This document shows, piece by piece, positions 60,948 to 64,000 of a stretch of DNA of 64,000 bases. A model generated the notes under the pieces. The model saw only the letters and a list, made by a program, of their open reading frames with translations, ran no database searches and was not told the origin of the DNA. Origin of the DNA: Delphinapterus leucas. Its lineage: Eukaryota; Chordata; Mammalia; Artiodactyla; Monodontidae. The DNA is taken from the NCBI RefSeq assembly GCF_002288925.2, contig NW_022098000.1:16934889-16998888 (forward strand). The letters are read 5' to 3'. A program made the translations under genes and the position numbers. Positions within the stretch are counted from its first letter, which is position 1; each line of letters opens with the position of its first letter.

Positions 60948-61619
60948 CAGACCCACACGCATGTGTTAAAAAGAAACGCCCATTTCTCAGCTGGTAGCCG
61001 TTCCTAGTTCCCTACTGCAAGAACCGTGTTTCTGTATTTCTTGCAACCTTACTCATAAACTGCCTAGTACTCAATTCGCGTGTAATACGGTGATCACTTC
61101 TCCAGCAACACGGACACATACTGCTTTGGTAGAGACACACTGTATTTTTCCCAACTAACTGGAACTGGCTAAAGCTGCTCTAGACTCGTGCTGGGCCCTG
61201 GGGCTGCCAAAGTCGTTTTTCCTGCAGACACCTTACCGCCAGGTGCGTGTTAACTAGGGGTGAACGGACAATGTCAGTAAGCCTGAGGCTGACAATAGCC
61301 AGGTGCCCTTTCAGGGACTCGCTGTGTTTCAGGTCCCCTGAAGGGCAACCAGCCCTGGGACACTAGAAGATGGGGCGTGGCAGGAGAGTGGAACTAACCT
61401 CTCCTACTAGATCCAACTCGACCCCCCCAACCCCTCTGTCTCCAGGTTGTACCTGAATCCAACCAATCGGAAAAGGAGTTACATCGACGGCGGCTGAGGT
61501 GTCCAATCCGAGGACATGTGTCACACTCCGTCGCCCGCTGAGTCCCCACGAGCTGTAAAACTGTTCCGCAGTCGCGCGCGCGGCATCCGAGCACCCTCGG
61601 AACGCCTCGGGTAGCGCGA

Positions 61620-61790
61620 ATCTCAGGGACGAAGGGGCTGTTAACAGGGGGCGCCCGTTAGTGCGCAGGCGCCTCAGGAAGAGCTCGGTCTGGCTCCTGC
61701 GCCTTCAGGTCTCCGTCGCTCCCAAGACCCAGGAGCGCCGGGTTCCGCGCGCGCCGGGTTCCTCGTGCTGCAGAGAAGCGGCGGCAGCGG
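61620..61790 (+). other. Probable untranslated first exon
   Basis: The right boundary is a strong splice donor: GGCAGCGG then GTGAGTGTGAG, intron from 61791. The left boundary (transcription start) is a guess based on the CCAAT and NRF1 sites. The open frame across it has no ATG (it begins with GTG), so I read this exon as 5' UTR. The downstream partner is probably the acceptor at 63101-63102. Confidence 0.55.
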
Positions 61791-61894
61791 GTGAGTGTGA
61801 GCCTAGCGCGCCCGGCGTTCCGGAGGGAAATGCCACCCCCTCCCCCGTCCACTAGGGGCTTTGAAAATAGAGGTGGTGAGATCCCCTACCCTTG

Positions 61895-61895
<1 letters not shown>

Positions 61896-61924
<29 letters not shown>
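61896..61924. repeat. (CA)n microsatellite in first intron
   Basis: About 14-15 CA units, roughly 105 bp downstream of the splice donor. Confidence 0.95.
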
Positions 61925-61926
<2 letters not shown>

Positions 61927-62239
61927 CCCTCTAGCGAACTGCCGCGAGGGACCCCGGAGCGGCCGGGAGGTACTTGGCTGGGGGCGGCGGAGGGCGGGGT
62001 GGGAAGAGGAAAGGAAACTGAGCAGGTAGGCGCGGCCTGGGCGGACGGTGGGGTATGGGGTGGAGGCGGGGGGCGGTGGCGGGACAGAGGTGGTGGCCGA
62101 GGGGGCGGGCGTTTGATTTTACAGGAACGCGGTCCAAGGTATCGATCGACCTACCTCCGCCTGAGTATTCGATTAGAGTTGATGGGAGTGACACAGCCAA
62201 ATTTAAAAACGAATTTCCTAGAAAACCTAACAAGAAAGG

Positions 62240-62455
62240 TAACACTGAAGTGCTTTTTATCGGCCGGACACTGTGTTAAGCATTTTACAAATAACGCTTC
62301 CTTTTCTGGGCACTGCAACCCTGTGAGATCACAGCGTCCCATTATACAGATGGGGAAAGTCCTGCTCAGAGACGTGAAGCACAGCTAGTGACCACGAGCC
62401 GATTCAGGTTTATACCAGCCTTGACTCCACTAGGGTTTCTTCTTTAACCACCAGG
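62240..62455 (-). repeat. MIR SINE, antisense
   Basis: GGACACTGTGTTAAGCATTTTAC, GCAACCCTGTGAGATCACAG, CATTATACAGATGGGGAAAG and CCTTGACTCCACTAGGG follow reverse MIR order. It lies within the first intron of the candidate gene. Confidence 0.8.
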
Positions 62456-62589
62456 GCATCTGGTGGACCCAAGCTGGAAACCTTGCCAGTACTATAGAAA
62501 GTCAACTGCTCCTTTTAATATTCCGGTTTTCTTTTCTTTCTTCGTTTTTTCCAGAGCTTGTTCCAAGCTATTTTAAGGAAATTAAACGA

Positions 62590-62662
62590 ATTTAAAAGCA
62601 GGGAGGAGATACTTTATAACTAAAAAGTATAAAATATAAATATCTCCTCCCTGCTTTTAAAT
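62590..62662. repeat. Perfect 22-bp hairpin (inverted repeat, 29-nt loop)
   Basis: Arm 62590-62611 (core AAAAGCAGGGAGGAGATA) and arm 62641-62662 are exact reverse complements over 22 bp. The 29-nt loop is AT-rich and could add a few more pairs (ACTTTATA against TATAAA text). Confidence 0.95.
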
Positions 62663-63102
62663 CAGCTACAAAATATAATTTGGGAGAAATTCGATGAACA
62701 CAGAAGAAGTACACAAGGAGTTATTTTGTAGAAAGAAATAATATATGTAGAAAGTAAGACTAAGTATAGCTGTTTTGAAGATGCCGTAAAAGTTTGTATG
62801 TGCTGGAAAATTGAAGAATACTTTAGAATCCTAGAGCTGTTAAGAAATAGAGTCTTTCAGAGAGTAGTTTTAGTTTTTCTTTAGAATATCAAGAAAATTA
62901 ATAATAATCTAGGGAAAACCACCAATGTTATCTATGTGCATAGACAGTGCTATTTTATTTTAAAGCTGGGTAAGAGTTTCATTGTAAATAGTATTTGTGA
63001 AGTGTTTAGAATAAGGCTTTTGTATTACAGAGCAGATGGCATGCTAATGGTGGCAAATAGCTTTCATCATATCCTTTGACTATCACACTCCCCCAATTTC
63101 AG
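62663..63102 (+). other. Probable intron end with acceptor
   Basis: AT-rich intron-like sequence with no repeat recognised. It ends in ATCACACTCCCCCAATTTCAG, a good polypyrimidine-type acceptor (AG at 63101-63102). Confidence 0.5.
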
Positions 63103-63108
63103 CTAAGA

Positions 63109-63270
63109 ATGCCAGTGAGAATTGCCCGAGATATGTTTCATCCAAGTAAGAAAGTCATCCCAGATGAGGGAGAGTGTGTTTTGGCCCCTGAATTGAAGAA
63201 AACTACACACAACTTCGGTTGGGATTATCTGGGTGTAGTTCCGGTGACTGCTTTTTTTCCTTCCCTTTGA
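63109..63270 (+). CDS. Candidate first coding exon of an unrecognised plus-strand gene
   Basis: Seven bases after the acceptor at 63101-63102 lies an ATG (63109) in a fair context (AAGAATGCC). The frame reads MPVRIARDMFHPSKK, later GECVLAPELKK and NFGWDYLG, and ends in a stop at 63268-63270. The composition looks like ordinary protein, not repeat translation. A donor could lie at 63146 (CATCCAA then GTAAGA), at 63233 (TATCTGG then GTGTAG) or at 63244 (GTTCCG then GTGACT). The first fits the donor consensus best but leaves only 12 full codons; the later ones keep the well-formed middle part. Context supports it: it is the first acceptor I find after the CpG-island first exon. I do not recognise the protein. 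Confidence 0.42.
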   Translation: MPVRIARDMFHPSKKVIPDEGECVLAPELKKTTHNFGWDYLGVVPVTAFFPSL

Positions 63271-64000
63271 TATCTTTTTGGTTTGAAAAATTACAGAATT
63301 TCTCCCAGTGCTTTGTAATATAGCAATTAGTGATTTTTTTATTCCTTGGAAATACTTGAGAACTTCTCACTGGTGTTTTGTTTATAGCTTAACACTCCTG
63401 TTGGGATGAAACAGAATGCAGTAGACATAGATACAGGCACCATTAATGAAAGCAGGAAAAGTCCCGTTCATAGTTTGGAGATTAAAACTAGACTTGTAAA
63501 CTCGCTGTTACTAGATTTATAAACTTGTTAAGGACCTGAAATTAGTAACAGTACAGACAGTAAGGCTACAAATTGCTTCCTGAGTTTGGCCAATCCAGGG
63601 ACTCCATCTTCATCCTGTGTAAAAGAAGAGGTTAGCCTAAATTATTTCTATCTACTCTATAGTTTCACAATAGTATCATTCTGCCTGTTACGGTACAGAC
63701 TTTTTTCCTAACATAACAGCTTTGTAACTGTGGATAAAAAAGAGACTAAATTTGAGGGCCTATTGTTTAACACTTTATGTATCCGCATTTTACAAACACA
63801 GAAACGGAAGCTGGTAGATCTGCCCACAGTCGACCGTCTACTAAATGTGAGCTCAAGTTCTGGGATCCTTCTGATTTCAGAGCCTCTAATCTTTCCACTT
63901 TGTCTGTGCTTCTAAGTCTGGGGACAAGAATCCAGCAGTGTGCTAAGGGGTTAGTGAACCACAGGGTAAACGGCACATGTGCCTTGACCCTCCTATTCAC
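63271..64000. other. No further exon seen; probable intron
   Basis: A weak reverse MIR-like block is at about 63760-63860 (CATTTTACAAACACAGAAACG). No second coding exon is visible before the window ends, so the gene would continue to the right. Confidence 0.4.

Larger units (their letters stand above)
61440..62110 (+). promoter_or_regulatory. CpG-rich promoter region (CpG island)
   Basis: CpG density rises sharply here compared with the rest of the window (for example CAGTCGCGCGCGCGGC near 61570). Two CCAAT boxes on the plus strand lie at 61463-61467 and 61503-61507, and an NRF1-type site TGCGCAGGCGC at 61662-61672. No TATA box is evident, which is usual for CpG-island promoters. A first-exon donor follows at 61791. 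A (CA)n run at about 61896-61924 lies inside the island's 3' part. It may also fire toward the minus strand, but I see no minus-strand exon there. Confidence 0.8.

Noticed and set aside
61661..61855. 64-codon Arg-rich frame in the CpG island
   Set aside because: It starts with GTG, crosses a strong splice donor at 61791, and has the Arg/Pro/Ala bias of GC-rich DNA.
1..64000. Novel prokaryote-style system (operon, CRISPR, defence island, phage)
   Set aside because: The sequence is plainly mammalian: CHR SINEs, MIR, L2, L1, MaLR LTRs and spliced-gene signals; no such system is present.
1..64000. tRNA genes suggested by A/B-box-like text
   Set aside because: All such matches lie inside tRNA-derived SINEs (CHR, MIR); no independent cloverleaf was seen.

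Overview
This is a stretch of nuclear DNA from a mammal, almost certainly a cetacean (whale, dolphin or porpoise). The evidence is the repeat content. Many copies of the tRNA-derived CHR SINE family are present. They include the short early type, the long CHR-1-like type that ends in (A/T)-rich ATTTATTT-like tails, and eight copies of a ~200-bp CHR-2-like type whose head reads GGCTTCCCTGGTGGCGCAG. They sit beside young L1 3' ends and old mammal-wide MIR, L2, MaLR LTR, MER5A, MER2 and Tigger elements. I saw no BovB LINE, which argues against a ruminant. There is no prokaryotic gene, operon, CRISPR or phage system. Almost every open reading frame here is a by-product of repeats, and many start with GTG, which is not a normal start codon in a vertebrate.

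Layout. 1-360: GGTGAT-type simple repeat. 0.36-7.3 kb: old, mostly unassigned sequence with MIRs. 7.36-7.87 kb: a very long pure polypyrimidine tract. 8.19-8.88 kb: an unusual tandem CHR-1 SINE dimer. 10-31 kb: a dense graveyard of MIR, L2, L1, SINE and MaLR LTR elements with several nested insertions. 33.25-33.76 kb: the best protein-coding evidence, a minus-strand 516-nt, phase-0/phase-0 internal exon with canonical splice sites, encoding a tyrosine-rich acidic segment of a gene I do not recognise. 34.8-55 kb: probably intron or intergenic DNA with SINEs, an antisense L1 and a sense L1, two MER5A copies, MER2 and Tigger3-like elements. 56.1-60.9 kb: a ~685-bp, about 99% identical inverted duplication whose inner left border coincides with the broken end of a Tigger1 DNA transposon. 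61.4-62.1 kb: a CpG-rich promoter region with two CCAAT boxes, an NRF1-type site and a plus-strand first exon with a canonical splice donor. 63.1 kb: a candidate second exon carrying a start codon.

How the parts may fit. The promoter at 61.5-61.8 kb most likely starts a plus-strand gene that runs off the right edge. The minus-strand exon at 33.5 kb belongs to a different gene; whether that gene also starts at this CpG island cannot be settled from the window. An inverted pair of CHR-2 SINEs at 29.94 and 34.81 kb brackets this exon. No new multi-gene system is visible. The most noteworthy signals are the recent inverted duplication, the unrecognised exon, the perfect 22-bp hairpin at 62.6 kb and the 484-nt pyrimidine-only tract.
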